NCBI GenBank assembly: GCA_034190875.2
Contig: CM067343.1
Span: 41,496,609 to 41,560,608, forward strand
Origin: Urechis unicinctus
Lineage: Eukaryota > Annelida > Polychaeta > Xenopneusta > Urechidae
Length of the DNA: 64,000 nt
Reading direction: 5' to 3'
In this document: in pieces, positions 44,567-59,272 of the stretch
Layout: each line of letters starts with the position of its first letter
How positions within the stretch are numbered: position 1 is the stretch's first letter
The notes under the pieces: generated by a model
The model's input: only the letters and a program-made list of their open reading frames with translations
Database searches by the model: none
What the model was told of the DNA's origin: nothing
Translations under genes and position numbers: made by a program

Positions 44567-45800
44567 TTTGATAATAATAAATTATTTTACCAGGCTAAAT
44601 AAAAACATGGAATGTAGGTGGCAGGATGGTGCATGATATGTGCCATAATGATAATACGAGGTGATTATCAGGAGGGACAAAGTAAATCTAAATATGCACT
44701 GATCAGGCGTAATTTTAGCTTGAAACGCTGAGAGGCTTACTGATAACGTAAGGGAGCTTATTCCATTGACAAGGTTCCGTGCTAAACCCGTGTTACTGGG
44801 CTGCGGTTGACTTGGTAGGTGGCAGAGTAAGCAGCAAGGTCCTAGATAAAACGTTGGGATGGATACGTTCTTAGATGTTCGATGGTGCGATGTAATGAAC
44901 AGCATTATACATAATATTATCCTCTGCTGTACTGGCAGCTAATTAAGTCCAGACAGGGGTGATGTGGTCATATTTATAATGCATATATATGATTAACGCT
45001 GCCATATTGCGTATGCGCTGCAAGCGGCAAGTGAGAGTTGGTGGTGGTCCACATAGCAGTGAGATGCAGTAGTCCAACTCTTCATATGGATGACATGTGT
45101 GATTTTCTACGACGGATGGTGGTCCATCATGACCCCGATGTTTCTGACAGAAGAAGTAGGTGTAACCTGGTGATAGATGATGTTGACAATGGCCTGTTGG
45201 ATATATTGGAGATGTGCAGCAATGATATGCATAGAAATAAGGTTTAACCATCCTTCATCTTGGGATGATGCTGACACATCCACTGCTTACCATATGTTAT
45301 ACAGTTTTCCATTTCGCTGACGACAGTATCAATTTGATCAGGCTGTAATTATATCATCAACGTTAATATGGTATCCTATGTTATGACTGCGCAAGAGATG
45401 GCCCAGTCTGGATGTATAAATGGTGAACAAGATAAGTCCAAGGATACATTGTTGTGGCACTCCACATTTAAGGGCCTTTATTTCAGTTTTACGCCTGTAA
45501 TATTCACATATTGATTGCAATAATCTAAGTTTGGTGCAATCCACAGCAGCACATTTCCATGGAATTCATGCTGCTCCATTATTTTAAGGAGACAGGTGTG
45601 ATTGACGTTGTCAAAGCCTGCGAACAAATCCAGCAGCGCCAGTAACACAGCTTGTTGGTCACCTAGTGCGCATAGCATGTCATTGTGCACTCTAACCAAT
45701 GCGGTTTCAGTACTGTGGTCTCTTCTGCATGCCGACTGTATAGGCTGGCGGAGGTCATTTTCATCCAGATATGAAAGCAGTTCTGGGGAAATAATGTATG
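44567..45800 (-). mobile_element. L2-like LINE, 3' fragment
   Basis: Minus strand. From about 45800 it contains RT from the region before motif A to the C-terminal end of ORF2, then a short 3' UTR ending in a TAATTTATTATTATC tail at 44567-44582. Such a TTA/ATT-type simple tail is typical for L2-like LINEs, which lack poly-A. The 5' part (ORF1, endonuclease) is missing, as expected for a 5'-truncated insertion. No target duplication is evident. Confidence 0.85.
44640..45800 (-). pseudogene. L2-like LINE reverse transcriptase, C-terminal half
   Basis: Minus strand, several frames. In order: LLSYLDENDLRQ and HSTETALVRVHND (45780-45680), motif A LLALLDLFAGFDNVNH (catalytic Asp kept), motif B GVPQQCILGLILFTIYTS (45450), motif C HINVDDIIT in place of the usual YADDT (45370), a thumb segment MENCITYGKQWMCQHH (45310), VRNIGVMMD (45150), the C-terminal LDYCISLLCGPP and RLQRIRNMAA...YDHITPVW (45080-44945), and SLSAFQAKI (44720). 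The last block corresponds to the WNxLPxxxRxxxSLxxFKxxLK end of L2/CR1 ORF2. At least three frameshifts and a stop after motif C make it non-functional. The Tyr-Ala of motif C is replaced by Asn-Val, while both Asp remain. Confidence 0.88.
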
Positions 45801-47057
45801 GACTCTAGAGTTAAATGTGGTTCTTGTCTTAGCTACATTTGAATCTGTGTGGAAATTAAGACATCTTACTAGCAAGAAAAGAAGATATCGCTGCTTTTGG
45901 CTAAACATATCATGTTTGTGCTAATCAGGGTAACACGATTAGCAGCCGTTAAAGCATTTACGGGTGAATACCACTACGGGAGAGGAAACCTCCCCACACC
46001 ACTTATAATCTTAATTGATGGCTATTGTAAGTCAATGTCTTTGACGATAGTTATTATAAATAGCATGCGTTGAGGCAGCAAAGATGATAGTTATTGACGA
46101 ATTTTCAGCATCTACCATAGTGGAATTGCATATTTTGAATTGTTCAGGGAACCCGGGCAAGACGCCAAAGGACAGCAAAGCATTAAGAAATGTTTTTCAA
46201 TTCCTTGGTCATAGATATACATTCTTTTATGATATTATCGTTAATCCTTTTTATAAGACAATTATTCCCACTTTTTGTCGCTTACTTGCATAGCGGCAAC
46301 TAGTCTATTGTAACGATTCAGTGAATGTGATTGGTCATTTTATCGGGATTCTGGTTGAGCTGCTTTTAAGCGTAAGAATGATTTAATTTATCTGATAAAA
46401 ATGTTATTTCCTATATAATGCAGGCTTCTTTAGTCATCCTAATGAATATCGCCCATGGTATGCAACGAGGACGTTGGAGGCAGGAATTCGGTTAATGACT
46501 GTACACATATACCAATAGCGGTGAGCTGATCACGTCGCACGAGCTTCACCAATAACACGCACGTTAAAAAGTTCTACTTCTGGCATTAGTTTACAGTTCC
46601 TCTTCAGTTGATATTTTTGCATATTCACCACGAAACATTGATGTGAATGATTCCGAAATAAACATGTCCGGGTTAAAATCCTGCTACAACATAAGCCTTA
46701 GGTAATATGTCAGAGTTGCAGGGAATGATTGCATTAGACTAAGCACCGTATATGGCATAAGCACACTGTCCAAGAACATGCATCTAAGACAAAGACGTCT
46801 GTGTACATGAAATGCTATACATTAGGGGATCGATGATGCAATTGAATGACCCAAGCTTACTGCAGAGCGCCCTCAAAACAGGAACATATAAGTTACTTAT
46901 TTCCTCGATTTTCTCGGTACCATCGACAGACCTGACAAAACGCAATATACAGGGACTGATTAAATGGAAAATGGTAATTCAACCATAGACTACAGAATGG
47001 TGGGTGACGGCGAACATGCACGCTCACAGGCAAGCACACACACTCGCACATACACTC
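45801..47057. other. Anonymous DNA
   Basis: No motif found. A 69-codon plus frame at 46084-46293 is unassigned. Confidence 0.4.
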
Positions 47058-47061
47058 AAAC

Positions 47062-47298
<237 letters not shown>

Positions 47299-47341
47299 AG
47301 TGTATGTGCGAGTGTGTGTGCTTGCATGTGAGTGTATGTAT

Positions 47342-47346
<5 letters not shown>

Positions 47347-47379
<33 letters not shown>
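47347..47379. repeat. (TG)n microsatellite
   Basis: About 16 perfect TG units ending at GTAGCTAC. Confidence 0.97.
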
Positions 47380-47381
<2 letters not shown>

Positions 47382-50300
47382 CTACAAAATCATTAGATTC
47401 GCATCTAAACATGCTGCTGATTGTTTATCAATCCAGATGCTCATTTTTGTTCCATAATGCCATTGCGCAACGCAAAACTGTTGAATAACGTCTATGGTTC
47501 ATTCTATTCAGAATAAGTATTGTGTCGTCTTGATCCCAGTGGCACAGGTTTTGATTATCACGCACGTGGGTTGTCTGATGCCTATCCAAAAAGGGAATCG
47601 CATAAATGTTGTTAATACGTTGCTGGGCTCATCGTAAGTTGATGTAATCATTAATGCCTTGAGCGAATGTATGACATTGGAAGCGGATGAAATGCAATTA
47701 TGACCGAAATATTCGAGCTAACAGTTAAACACTCGTGCTTAGCATTAACTCTTCTCTGCAAAAGCCGTAAATATATGCAAAAAGGTATGTCCGTTTAATT
47801 ACTTTTACAAAAAACATACTTCAGACGCTTTGATCTGGCATTCCGTTATGTTGCTCAAACTGTAGTGGTTGATGATTGTTGTACCATTCAATGAAGAATT
47901 ATTTTGCAGCCCCTAAAAAAATATATTTTCAAGCTGGAGCTTTATAGAGAAGATAAGTCGTTGCTAAATAGATATTTCAGCAAACTATCCTTACCCATAC
48001 AGTATTTGGCATTCATCATAACTAGCAAGTAAATAACTAATGACGCAGGCAGCCCAATTCTTTGTCAAAAAGAAAATAGTTATAAGTATGTGGTTTTTTG
48101 CCAATGCGCGGTTATAATCAGGGGTTTCGTATTGCTATGCTACTTACGCTGGAGTTCCAATTTTACATATCACGTTATATCTCCTGGCTGTGTCTTTGAA
48201 CCGTCACCATGGACAATTTCGCTTTTGACTTGGTTGACAGAATTATACTTTTTATGTTCAATATCAATTGATGACTTTACTGATGACCCATGTCGCAATG
48301 CGGTTAAACAGATGGGTTAAACACGCTTTCAAACATAGCTAGTACGTGCGATAAATTTTATACCACAATATGATGTATTCGTTAACGAATGCAATGATTA
48401 TGCATATTGTGACGGTGATATATATGCACGTAATTGATGCAAACTGGGGTGGAAACGAGCGAATAAGGACAGATTTTACATATGCGAATATATTTCAGCA
48501 TCAGAGAAGTAATAGCACAAATATCTGTACTCCATGACAATGACGTTTGTATTGTATTAACAAGACAATAAAGGGCACCTTTGTCCGAGGTGTTTGTAGA
48601 GAACTGGTGCCTGGCTAGTCATTGTTTGGCCAGCAAGCAATTTTATACAATTAAGCTGTAGAATAAGAAATACTTCCTGATAAGGCTTCTAGGAAAAGGC
48701 TAACTGGAATCACTCCGTTTTCCAATACTTATGGCATAATAACGCTGGGCAATTTTTGTCCGCCTATATATATTATCCCTAACAACTGCTCTTCCTATCA
48801 TTACATTATCAGGTTACAGTCAGGTAGGTTTTTATATTACATTCAATCCGTCCCGGCTGAAATGCCAAAAATCGCGTGTAGGTACGAACAGTCCCGCAGA
48901 TATTAACGGGGCTGAGTTAAATATGACAACATCTGAAATTGCTATCCATAAGGATTTGTTCTATTTAATTATTCATTATTAATGCATTTATTACTGAATT
49001 CAATACAAGATTAAATTATTCCATTGCAGTTGTAGCACCAATCATAATTGGCGCCTCGAAACAACCACAGCAATTACGTATGCCAATATATGATATAGAA
49101 GCGCAATAATGGATGAAAATATGTCGCCGATAAGACATTAAAGGTGACAGTTTTAGTCTATTATTGTATGGTAACTATGTGGAATACTTGGGTATTGTTA
49201 TTGAGATACTACATTGTACATATATTGCCCTAGTTACTTTGTGCCAATAAGTTTAGTACTTTTAAATACCTTGTATATTCACAAGTTGTATTTTGGCCAA
49301 TCAGCAATGCTCGAGGAATTTTAGAATCCCTGTGTGGGACAAGAAATAATTCGCATTTGACTGAAAAAGTAAATTTTATCTCGTGTATCATTTTCATTGC
49401 AAATGGTGCCTTGTCTCTAATATCATCTCCTTGGTTCGCACATTTTGATCAGCAATCGAACCATTGAATTGACAGAACGAGAACATGTCATACCCGATTG
49501 GTGCGATAAAGAAAATTTACTTACGAGAATGAGATAAGAAACTTTCGGCAGATATGTGATATAGCAAGATAGAATCAGATTTATATAAATTAATAATTCT
49601 GAAGGATGTTGCTTTGCGCATTGTGCTGGTCGTCATGTTTAGATTGAACATTTTAGTCAGCAGTGGCATATGCCCTGGCGCTGCTATCAGGTTTTATCCC
49701 TGTTATTGCTTTTACTACTATAATAATAGGACAAAAACGACACTAATGATTATACACTGTTGCGTTATCTGTTTACCACCTTAGATATGTTGACATGCCA
49801 TTTGTGGTGTGACAAGAACAATAACGCTTATATATAATTCTGGAATCAGCTAACCACCTTGATAACGCTTGATCTGCCATCTATGGTTAGGACAGGTATA
49901 AGCCAAATTCCATCTTAGGCGCGCCTTGTGCCTGGTTTGCAGATGGCTTGGAATTGTTTTCTATTTTGAATAACGTATAACGCAACAGGCACTTCCAGAT
50001 TGAAACAACCATACTAAGAAAAGCATGATAAACAACACTAACCTGACAGTATTAACATTCGTGAAGTCACTCGAGCGACTATAAGCATTCATTATAGGAC
50101 GGTGAAAAGTATCAATATGCTGTTAGTATTGAGAATCCGAGGCCATTACTTTGCACCTAATAGCATAGCCGCTAATCACTACTAGCCAATACACGTCATG
50201 AATCATGCATGTTGCAATATACCGATCTTTGACGGAATATTGTTTGATATATTCTATCGAGCCAGAATGACATGATACCCGCTAAACTCAGCGTAATGGC

Positions 50301-53300
50301 ACCATAGAAACTGACACATGGAGTAGGAGTACGGACCAGCAGATTTCATGCAATTTAGATCAAAATGTGATTGCAAAGAGGCGGCTGTATTAAGTAGTTA
50401 GGTAAAAAGTACGGAAGCTTAGCATGCTTCCATTATGGACGATTGTAGGTGGTAAAAAGAAAGGGGTATTCAAATCAGGAAGGGTGGAAGGGGCGGGGTT
50501 AGTGCAAACTGATTGGCAGCAGGAAATGGATTTTTCCAAACAAGCCAATAAACATATTTGAGATTAAGGTATTCTTGATTAGATTATTTTAACCGATGAT
50601 GGCGCTGTGGGTTACAACCGCCACAGTACCTCACCAGTGTTTTTTGCTACACAGCCGTTCACGACTAGGTATTACTTAAAATATGATTTATAAAATAAAA
50701 TCTTGGTCACCATCAATAAGGTTCATTTACTGCCGAGGTATTAAGGAACGCAATCAGCAAATATTAAATATTGATCTGATGTGAGAAAGTGTAATCGTTG
50801 ATAGCCATTATATTACTGAACCTTTATCAATGCATCGCTGGTTTGACACGATGTATTGATATAAAACGCATGCGGGCCAACAGTCTTGCCGCCCTAGCTC
50901 TACCGTCGCCATTTTGTCTTGTATTACATTCTGCGTAAATATCCTCTTAATTATTATACTTTCTGCGTATTCCGAAAGGACCGTGCGTACGTCAGTCAGG
51001 AATGGCCCCAATTCTTCGTGGTGGAAAATATATTTCTGAACGATGAACTTCTGGAAAAAGTTGAATTTAATTTGATATTGTTCCATATTGGCTTATGATC
51101 TTGGGGTTAATCTGAATGGGAGTTACGTTGCACGCGTCGCGATGCAATCAAGACTGTTTGGTATGGACGACTAATACTTGTGGAATACTGTATAAGGAGT
51201 TTTTGCAACCAAGACTGTGACGTCTGATGCTATCGTATTTAAAGTTCAAATTATGGATAGCTCACTGAGGAATTATTTGCAGTGGCCCCTTGGAATTGTC
51301 CCCCGCATGAACTTCAATGGGTTTCGCATATACCATGGTCTGATGGAGAATGAAGGGTATCATGTTGAAACGTGATGACAGCTTGCCTGAATCGGTCGAT
51401 GCTCATTTTCTAATAATTTCTTCATACAAATGCTTGCTTTTTGCGAAATGCAAAGTCCAACAGAGTCTCATAACAATTGAAACCAGTGCTAAGGGGACTA
51501 TGATAACATGATTGCTATTATGAATTGAATGACTGGCACACATCTTTCAATAGTTCTGCATTGATGTAGTCGAAGATAAAGGGAGACGTCATGAGCACCT
51601 GCTTGGCAGAAATAAATCGTTCATGAGCAATAGGGAGATGTCTGACAGATTGAACAGTGTAAGTGAGTGCATAGTTCCATCCATCTTGTAACTGCTATAC
51701 TTTAAAGGTATTGAAATATGCTTGAAAGCACGTGACTGATAGGTATTTCACCGCGATTGCACACAATAGGTATATTTTAACCGATTCCTATTCGTCAGAG
51801 ACTTGGATCGTGGCAGATTTGTCCGTAGTGAATGATTAACGCTCGACAAGCATAAAGCAAGAGGTTTTTATGGCCCATCTGCCTGTTCCGACATTTTTAA
51901 AATATGTATTCAAGGATTTGGGTATCAAAATAGCGCAATGAGAAAATTAACCCCCAGCTTTTGTGAGGAAAATCTTACCGTCATCCGTTAAGCATTTTCC
52001 TCATAATACGCTTTACCCTAGCTGTTTCCAGTATCCTGAGTGTTACCTAATTATTCTTTTTGACTATTGTCTGCTTTTCCCGTTGTTCTTGGGCAACATT
52101 TAGCATATTCGTCCAAGAGCATCTAAGCCTCGGTTCTCAAAAAACTAGCTTGGCGGTGTCGCATATGACCGGAATCCAAATATTAAATTCCACCAATGTA
52201 AAAGATTCGAGACGTATATAATAATAGGAATTCGCCCCGCTTCCCAGCAACCTCTCACACACAAACAGCAACAACCTACTACAGTTCGCGTCGCGACGGT
52301 ATTGCAGTTCCTTCTCATTCACCAACAGCGCCACGTTTATGCGGTGGGTCTATGTAAGATTGCTAAGTGTCGCAGATTACATTCGTTTATTGAGCGCCAG
52401 AAGACTTGCATATTCAGACAAATGCGAACAGAACAATCCATTTTTGATAATTAACTGACGGAAATTCACCTGACCACAGCTTGATGTGATAAGCTCTATG
52501 ATTATGCCACAATGCAATCCGACTTTGTTATATGTATTGTTTTATACATTTAGATATATCAAATGGATATATCTTGGCAATGTTGCTGTGTACTGGGCAA
52601 TGTTTATGGATGGGTTTTCCAGTGTTCGTGTGCGTGTGAGTGTATGCGCGCATGTGTGCGTTTAAATATATGCATAGTATTGGCTTCAAATGTATCATCA
52701 TGGTTGCATCACTTGGATAAACATTTACTATTTCGTGTCCGTTGGAACGTTGCAACAAAGATACTCTGTTCTTTTGCTTGACGGTCTTTTAATCAAAGGA
52801 TGAATCGAGAATTACATCATGTCCTTGTTTTTCGATATGATATCGGGGTAATTTTTTCATCGGCTCAAGAACCTTTCTTTGGCCTTTGTAAAAAGTTTTT
52901 TCAAATATCAGAAACTAGCTTTGTTAGTTGCGCCAAGGCTTAGCAGTCGCATGATTAACCTTGCCTGAATCAGTCTGCTTACTGACGAAAAGATACAGCG
53001 TATTGTTGTTGATTACCACTGAGATGAAACTTTTCTATTTAGAGGGTAAATGCAATGATTTCTCAAATTTGTAGCTTCTTCTATTTTTAAACCTATTTAC
53101 TGGCACAAATTAAAAAAAAATCACGCTTGTTTTAAAGACAGAAAGAACGAGGTCCGCGCTGTTAGTAGAGTTGAAATATATATTGGCAATGATATAAGGG
53201 TCTAGTGCCACCCATTAAAATATCATTGGTTAATCTACCGCGTTCAGTAACAAATTAGTTGGGTATGAATTTATGAGATAATTCAATTGAGCATTCGTGT

Positions 53301-53892
53301 ATCATGCTTTTTCATTTACTCAACGTGATCCGTATCAAGAACATTCGAAATGGTACGCTACACCAGTTATAAAAATACGGGAATATTTCCAATAGCGTTT
53401 GCGAATTAAAACCGAGCGCAAAGTTATGTGCATTAGTTTTTTTGGCAAAATTATGTACGTGCATCGATTCTGACTTACATGAGAAAAACATATATTTGAC
53501 TATGTGTGGCGCCTTTTCAACACTTATGTTGATAGTTCTAAATCCATCAACCACACCCATATCTTTTAAGTTTTCTACTCTGTAGTAAATATATAGTTTG
53601 ATTGTTTGTAACATGTATTACAATATATTTCGTTTAGTAATCATTGAGAAAGCATATTGTAGACTTTCAAGCGCTGACTTTAAACAAACAACTCTCCCCT
53701 CCACCCCCTCCCCATACACCACAATATTAATGTATAAGGCAACCATTTGGGGGTCCTGTAAGGAGGATTCTGCTTCGGCTTCAATTGCTCTTTGACGTGT
53801 TTGTTTTCCAGGTGTTAACTGACAGGACGGCACATCCTCGTAATGTACAACTTAATACTTATATTGTATTGCTCGGCTACGCCCCACTGGGC
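47380..53892. other. Anonymous DNA
   Basis: Six and a half kilobases without a gene I can identify. An open minus segment of 101 bp (53479-53579) is bounded by a TTTACTACAG acceptor-like site and GTAAGT, and would encode ...FRTINISVEKAPH.... It is the best-looking exon candidate in the window but stands alone. Other frames (48090-48320 plus, 50808-51086 minus) have no motif. Confidence 0.35.
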
Positions 53893-54204
53893 ATCATTTA
53901 ATACAATCATCACACACATATCTTAGTTCGCCCTGGGACTATGTGATGTATTTACCACTATACGCCTGATGCGCTCCCACACCATTCATACAGTTCCGTT
54001 TTTAATCCAACCACAGACAACAGTTATGTGACTGTTTGATGTCGCTATTTACCGTGTGAATCTTATCAATCAGCATTTGCTGGTCATATAATTCCATTGT
54101 ACTTCCGACGCATGATAGTGTTTTATACACACACGAATACCCATAATCAGAAACGACGCTTGACGAACGACCGGAGCAATATATCTTCTACTGCAGTGCA
54201 GTGT
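53893..54204 (-). repeat. Dispersed repeat R3, copy 3 (inverted)
   Basis: Reverse complement of 2879-3190 at about 93% identity, far closer than any other repeat pair here. A (TA)n array starts at 54210, next to the end that corresponds to the left edge of copy 1. In copy 1 the TA block lies at the opposite end. Confidence 0.85.
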
Positions 54205-54949
<745 letters not shown>

Positions 54950-55930
54950 CAAAACGCGCAACTGTAACAGCACGGCTGTGTGTGTCTGTCCACGGGAACA
55001 AGTGGCTGTTTCGGCAGACAGGAAAAGTAAGCTTGTTCTTAATTATTCGATGCTGCCTTCTTAATTTCCCATCGGTCGACTCTCTTGCAAATAGGTAAAC
55101 CAACAGAGACTTCTTAAGCCGTAGTGTTTGTGTCTCTCGAATCGGAATAATCTTTTGAGTAGGCGCATGTTGCCTTTGCCAAGGTTGATAGATCATCTTG
55201 GCGTTTTCAATTATTCAGATGAGTGAGTATCTGATACTATAACCTCGCATTAAATAAGAGGTGAGACAATACACAGCCTCCATTATTTACTTAGCTTGTG
55301 AAACGGAGTAACAAAAAAAGCAATATAACCGACTCTCTGATTAGCCACAAACGAATTGTGTATTGCAGCAATTCAAATGTATTCCGACTCTTATCTGTTA
55401 TTTCAATTTAGGTCGAGGAGCTTGAATTTGAGCTTTTAACACTAATCACACTATTGACAGACTAGCAGTGTTTTATTAGAAGTTTAGGCACCAACATGAA
55501 TTAAGGATATAGTAAAGCTTAATATACATTATCATTAACACCATTATGCAATTGCATTTATTCATATTACACCAAACAAACCTTTGACAAGTTATAGGTT
55601 TTCTATCTTCATAAACCTTTAACTTGGGTCGATCAAGGGGTAAATGAACGTGCCCGTTGAAGTAGCAGTAGCATGTGTGTGTTGTTCTCTAGAATGATAG
55701 AAATAATTACAACTAGTTAGTTATGTGCATGACATAGTCGAACACCAATATACAGTCATTACCTATAAATGACATTTACAGCCGTACGAAGCGTTCGCGA
55801 AATATGAGTCTGGCGAAAAAATGTTGGAACATAATATTAGAGCGACATGGGAATCTGGTATTTTATGCATGTATTAATAAGTAGAACCGTTTATGTATTG
55901 CAATATATGAATTTGATGCATGTCTCAATC
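54950..55930 (+). repeat. Dispersed repeat R1, copy 4
   Basis: 54950-55215 matches 11640-11960 and 55255-55660 matches 13085-13520. A final block around 55860-55920 (ATGCATGTATTAATAAGTAGAACCG) matches the TGCATGCATTTATGATTAGGACCG block of copy 2. The 1.1 kb present between the first two blocks in copy 2 is missing here. Confidence 0.6.
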
Positions 55931-57259
55931 GTTGGACGAATAAGTATGCCGTATAAGTGCATTCTTATCCCCATGCAAAATGATGCATCAAATGCATAAA
56001 TATACATCTTCGAGGGTAAATCAAATAAACGTGAGCGAGTGATGAAATTAAAGGAAACAATAATGGACTATGCACGAGCAACCGTGCTTTATGTATGCTG
56101 CAGTGTTTTTGCAGATGGCGAGACAAAACAGCCACTATTCTAATCATTGTAATAACTAGACCAGTTATATTTACGTATGTTAAACAGAGCACGAATATTA
56201 AGTTTGTTCATGTGAAAGAGTGAATATAACGCGGAATGAAAAAAAAACCAACATGCATCACCTGAATTGTTATATCAGTGGCAATGCGGTGGCTACTATA
56301 GCTCCCTTGTATTTTGACAACAAAACCATACGACTGAATCCAATAGTTAGATAACTGTCATTTGCATACATGTCATTTATTGCTGGTGACATATTAATGA
56401 CTCTCACATTAGGCTATCAAATCCGTTATGTTACCTATCTAATGCGCAAACCGATCATGGTTTGAAACATTACTAGATACTTGGAGCAAGGGGTGACTGA
56501 ATCAATATTGTTGCATTCATCGATTGTCACTGCTTAAATCATGTGACCTATGTAATCGGAAAGGGGAGCCTCGAGCGAAAACACGATTAGCACAGTTATT
56601 GGATTAGAAATAGATGGGTCCCAAGTATACACTAAAAAAAACCCACTATCATAGCTCGACAATATGCATTATTCGATGGCATATTTTAATTCTGCTGGCA
56701 ACTCATTGATGCACCACCCGTGACAAAAAGTAAGCCAAGTAAATAACGGTATGTACGTGCAAACTGGTCACCCCCTTTGGGCAACTCGCGAAGTGGCATT
56801 AACATGCTCATTCATAATCCCAAAAATGCAACACTTGGGCAGATATGAATCGCATGTTTATAATAAATAAAACCCTCGTATAGTCTACTAGAAGTAACAT
56901 TCCACAATATTCCTGCCACTAGTTCAAAAATGCTCACTTGATTGTGTAAATGATCGATAAAACCCGAGACAATGGTTACCAGTGGCTACAAATGTGCGCC
57001 AGGTAGGTGCAAATAGGCCGAATTATAACGAGATCGAACATTCATCATTTAGATCTTCATCAGGAAATAGCCAAAATTGAGAACCTTGGTCCGTGTTGAT
57101 GTCGCCCCTTTTGTGTCTTGCTCGGCTTTGAACGATCTATTTTCTAACCAGCAGATATGGTAATATTGCGGAGAGTTGATTGGACCGTTGGTTACGTTAT
57201 AACGCGCACATCTCATCTGCTTTGCATTTCGGTATCCTTCATCTTCCTCGGCTAATCCC
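55931..57259. other. Anonymous DNA
   Basis: Nothing recognisable. Short frames only. Confidence 0.4.
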
Positions 57260-57830
57260 AAGCCGGTTTATGCATAGACATGTAGCATGACGCTTATGGA
57301 TTTCTCCTTGCATCGTTTGTCCTTCCTGCTGATGTGTGTGCGTACGTGTAGAAACCGCCGCCCGAATTCTGGAACTAGATGGAATAATATGCTGATTGAT
57401 GTGATTCATACGGCCATAAGCAGCATAACGCAAGCTCATCAATGTTGTATATGGTCGCATTTGACCAGCATTGTGTAGGTAGTGTGGGAGCTTACGAGGC
57501 GCATGATGATAGATATATCAAAAGTCTACGGGGCGTGTGAAGACAGGTGTGTGATGATTGAAATATATGATATCCGGGGAATCTACACGAGCACTTGTAA
57601 CCGAAGTAGCAAGCCATGTAACGTTGGTTTATTTTCTAGGCTCCCTGCGTTGATGAACACAACAAACGGGTGAATACCACAGTATACAAAACTAAATGCA
57701 TTGAATGCAAGCTTTTCTCGAAACACTTATGAGATAACTATAGCGGTGATGGCATAAAATTCAAATTATATTCTAACTAGGTACCATATTTGCAGTACTG
57801 TTGGAACTCTTTAAGAAGTTGGCTGATGAA
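57260..57830 (+). repeat. Dispersed repeat R3, copy 4
   Basis: Collinear with 26560-27200. Shared blocks include GTATATGGTCGCATTTG, TGGGAGCTTACGAGGCG against TGGGAGCTCACCAGGCG, GTGTGATGA, TTTTCTAGGCTC and AACTAGGTACCA. No TA array adjoins this copy. Confidence 0.7.
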
Positions 57831-58828
57831 TAATCGTGCGTATTAACCAAGGAGCTTATAAACATATAGGACCGTGGAATTGATGGTCATTTACTTGAGA
57901 TGCTGGCACCAAATCGGGAAAACAACACCCGTGCATGTCGGGACATAATCGCACAGAAAAACAAACCAACACTGGAGCCTTCATCCTCATAAATATGGGC
58001 GAAACGTTGAAGGCAATACAAGCTACTTTTCTCTATTCTCATAGGGCCTATAAAACTTTAAACGATGAAGTCCCTCGCGAGAAACATGGACGATGCCGAG
58101 GTTTGCATACTTGTAAAACGTCCACAGAGAGACCATGCTAATAACCATCGACCAATCTCAATTCTTCCGGCATTTTCATGGATAGTGTCGGTAGATGATG
58201 ATTAATTTTACAAGAATTAAAGATTATCCATAGTTATCACAACAATCAGATGAGCATCGCAGTTAGAGATAAACTTAAAACAACAGGTTTTAACTATCTA
58301 GTCATAAGCATAGGTAAGATTAGAAATAGTCGACTGAAAGATGAACACAAATAGTGGCATTCACACAGTGATAAAGACCGTAATCTCATATAGAGAATGA
58401 GAATGAGTAGTATAAATGGGGGTTTCAAGTAGCAAACTGATTTCTTGTAAGCTTTTGCGAATGATATAATGAACGTGGAAGTTGTAGCTCTTATCGGTTA
58501 CATTGAACTATTCACGTGATTGTAAGATGCAAAAGAATGAGATGTGAACATCAATTACACAGTATCAAAAGTCAGTATTTATTTCCCAAAGTAGGATGCC
58601 AGGAGAGCATATCCCGGGATAATTGCGTTCGTATGCTGATTGATTCCTTGCTCCATGATATCTGTACATACATGCGCACACCGCTTAGAAAAGTAATTTG
58701 GTTAGCTCTAGCCAGGTCATTATTAAGTTATTGCAATGCTCAATAAATATCAGTTACTGGTAGCTTAGCAGGCATCATTCAGTCTAACTTGTACTACCAC
58801 GAGCCTCATAGCTTCTATAAGCTTTCAC
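57831..58828. other. Anonymous DNA
   Basis: No gene or repeat partner seen. Frames of 68-76 codons (57935-58141, 58516-58746) are unassigned. Confidence 0.35.
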
Positions 58829-59180
58829 ATCAAACCAGTGATTCTCTTTTGTTCGTAATATAGATTTAGGCCTTCGTAGGAACGCGGCCAAGACAGAACT
58901 CGGCAGTGGTTTATAAAAACACTATTGATCTATTGTTCTTGCTATTCCCAAAGATAGTATGTAAATGAACCACCACACACCCGTCTGCCTTGTAGCTCTT
59001 TGTATCGCTGAAGTGGCAGCCGGATATGCTTGTAAAGGCGATTCACGGCTATCAAACATTCAGCCAGTGATTCTTTTGTTCGTAATATAGATTTAGGCCT
59101 TTTGTAGGAACGCGGCCAAGACAGATTTATAAAAACACTATATCTTGTTCTTGCTATTCAGATTAAATGAACCATCATCG
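58829..59180 (+). repeat. Tandem duplication, about 222-bp period, two units
   Basis: 58829-58975 recurs at 59050-59180. Shared: CCAGTGATTC, TTTTGTTCGTAATATAGATT, GTAGGAACGCGGCCAAGACA, TTATAAAAACACTA, TTGTTCTTGCTATTC and AAATGAACCA. Identity is about 90% outside a few small deletions in unit 2. Confidence 0.85.
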
Positions 59181-59272
59181 ATGTCACATACGCTATTTGG
59201 TTCTACTTTCAGTCCTATTCCGATATGTTATATCACGTCCATCGAACATACGCTATTTGGTTCCATACTTAG
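59181..59272 (+). repeat. Short tandem repeat with 60-bp period
   Basis: CATACGCTATTTGGTTC occurs at 59187-59203 and 59247-59263 with similar flanks. The gypsy element is inserted nine bases after the second copy. Confidence 0.85.
59268..59272. other. Left target-site copy of the gypsy insertion
   Basis: CTTAG directly left of the LTR. The right side has CTTGG (63921-63925), a 4/5 match as expected for the 5-bp duplication made by Ty3/gypsy integrases, with one later substitution. Confidence 0.65.

Noticed and set aside
58829-59272. CRISPR-like direct repeats
   Set aside because: Only two units each, differing lengths, no spacer structure, and a eukaryotic context.
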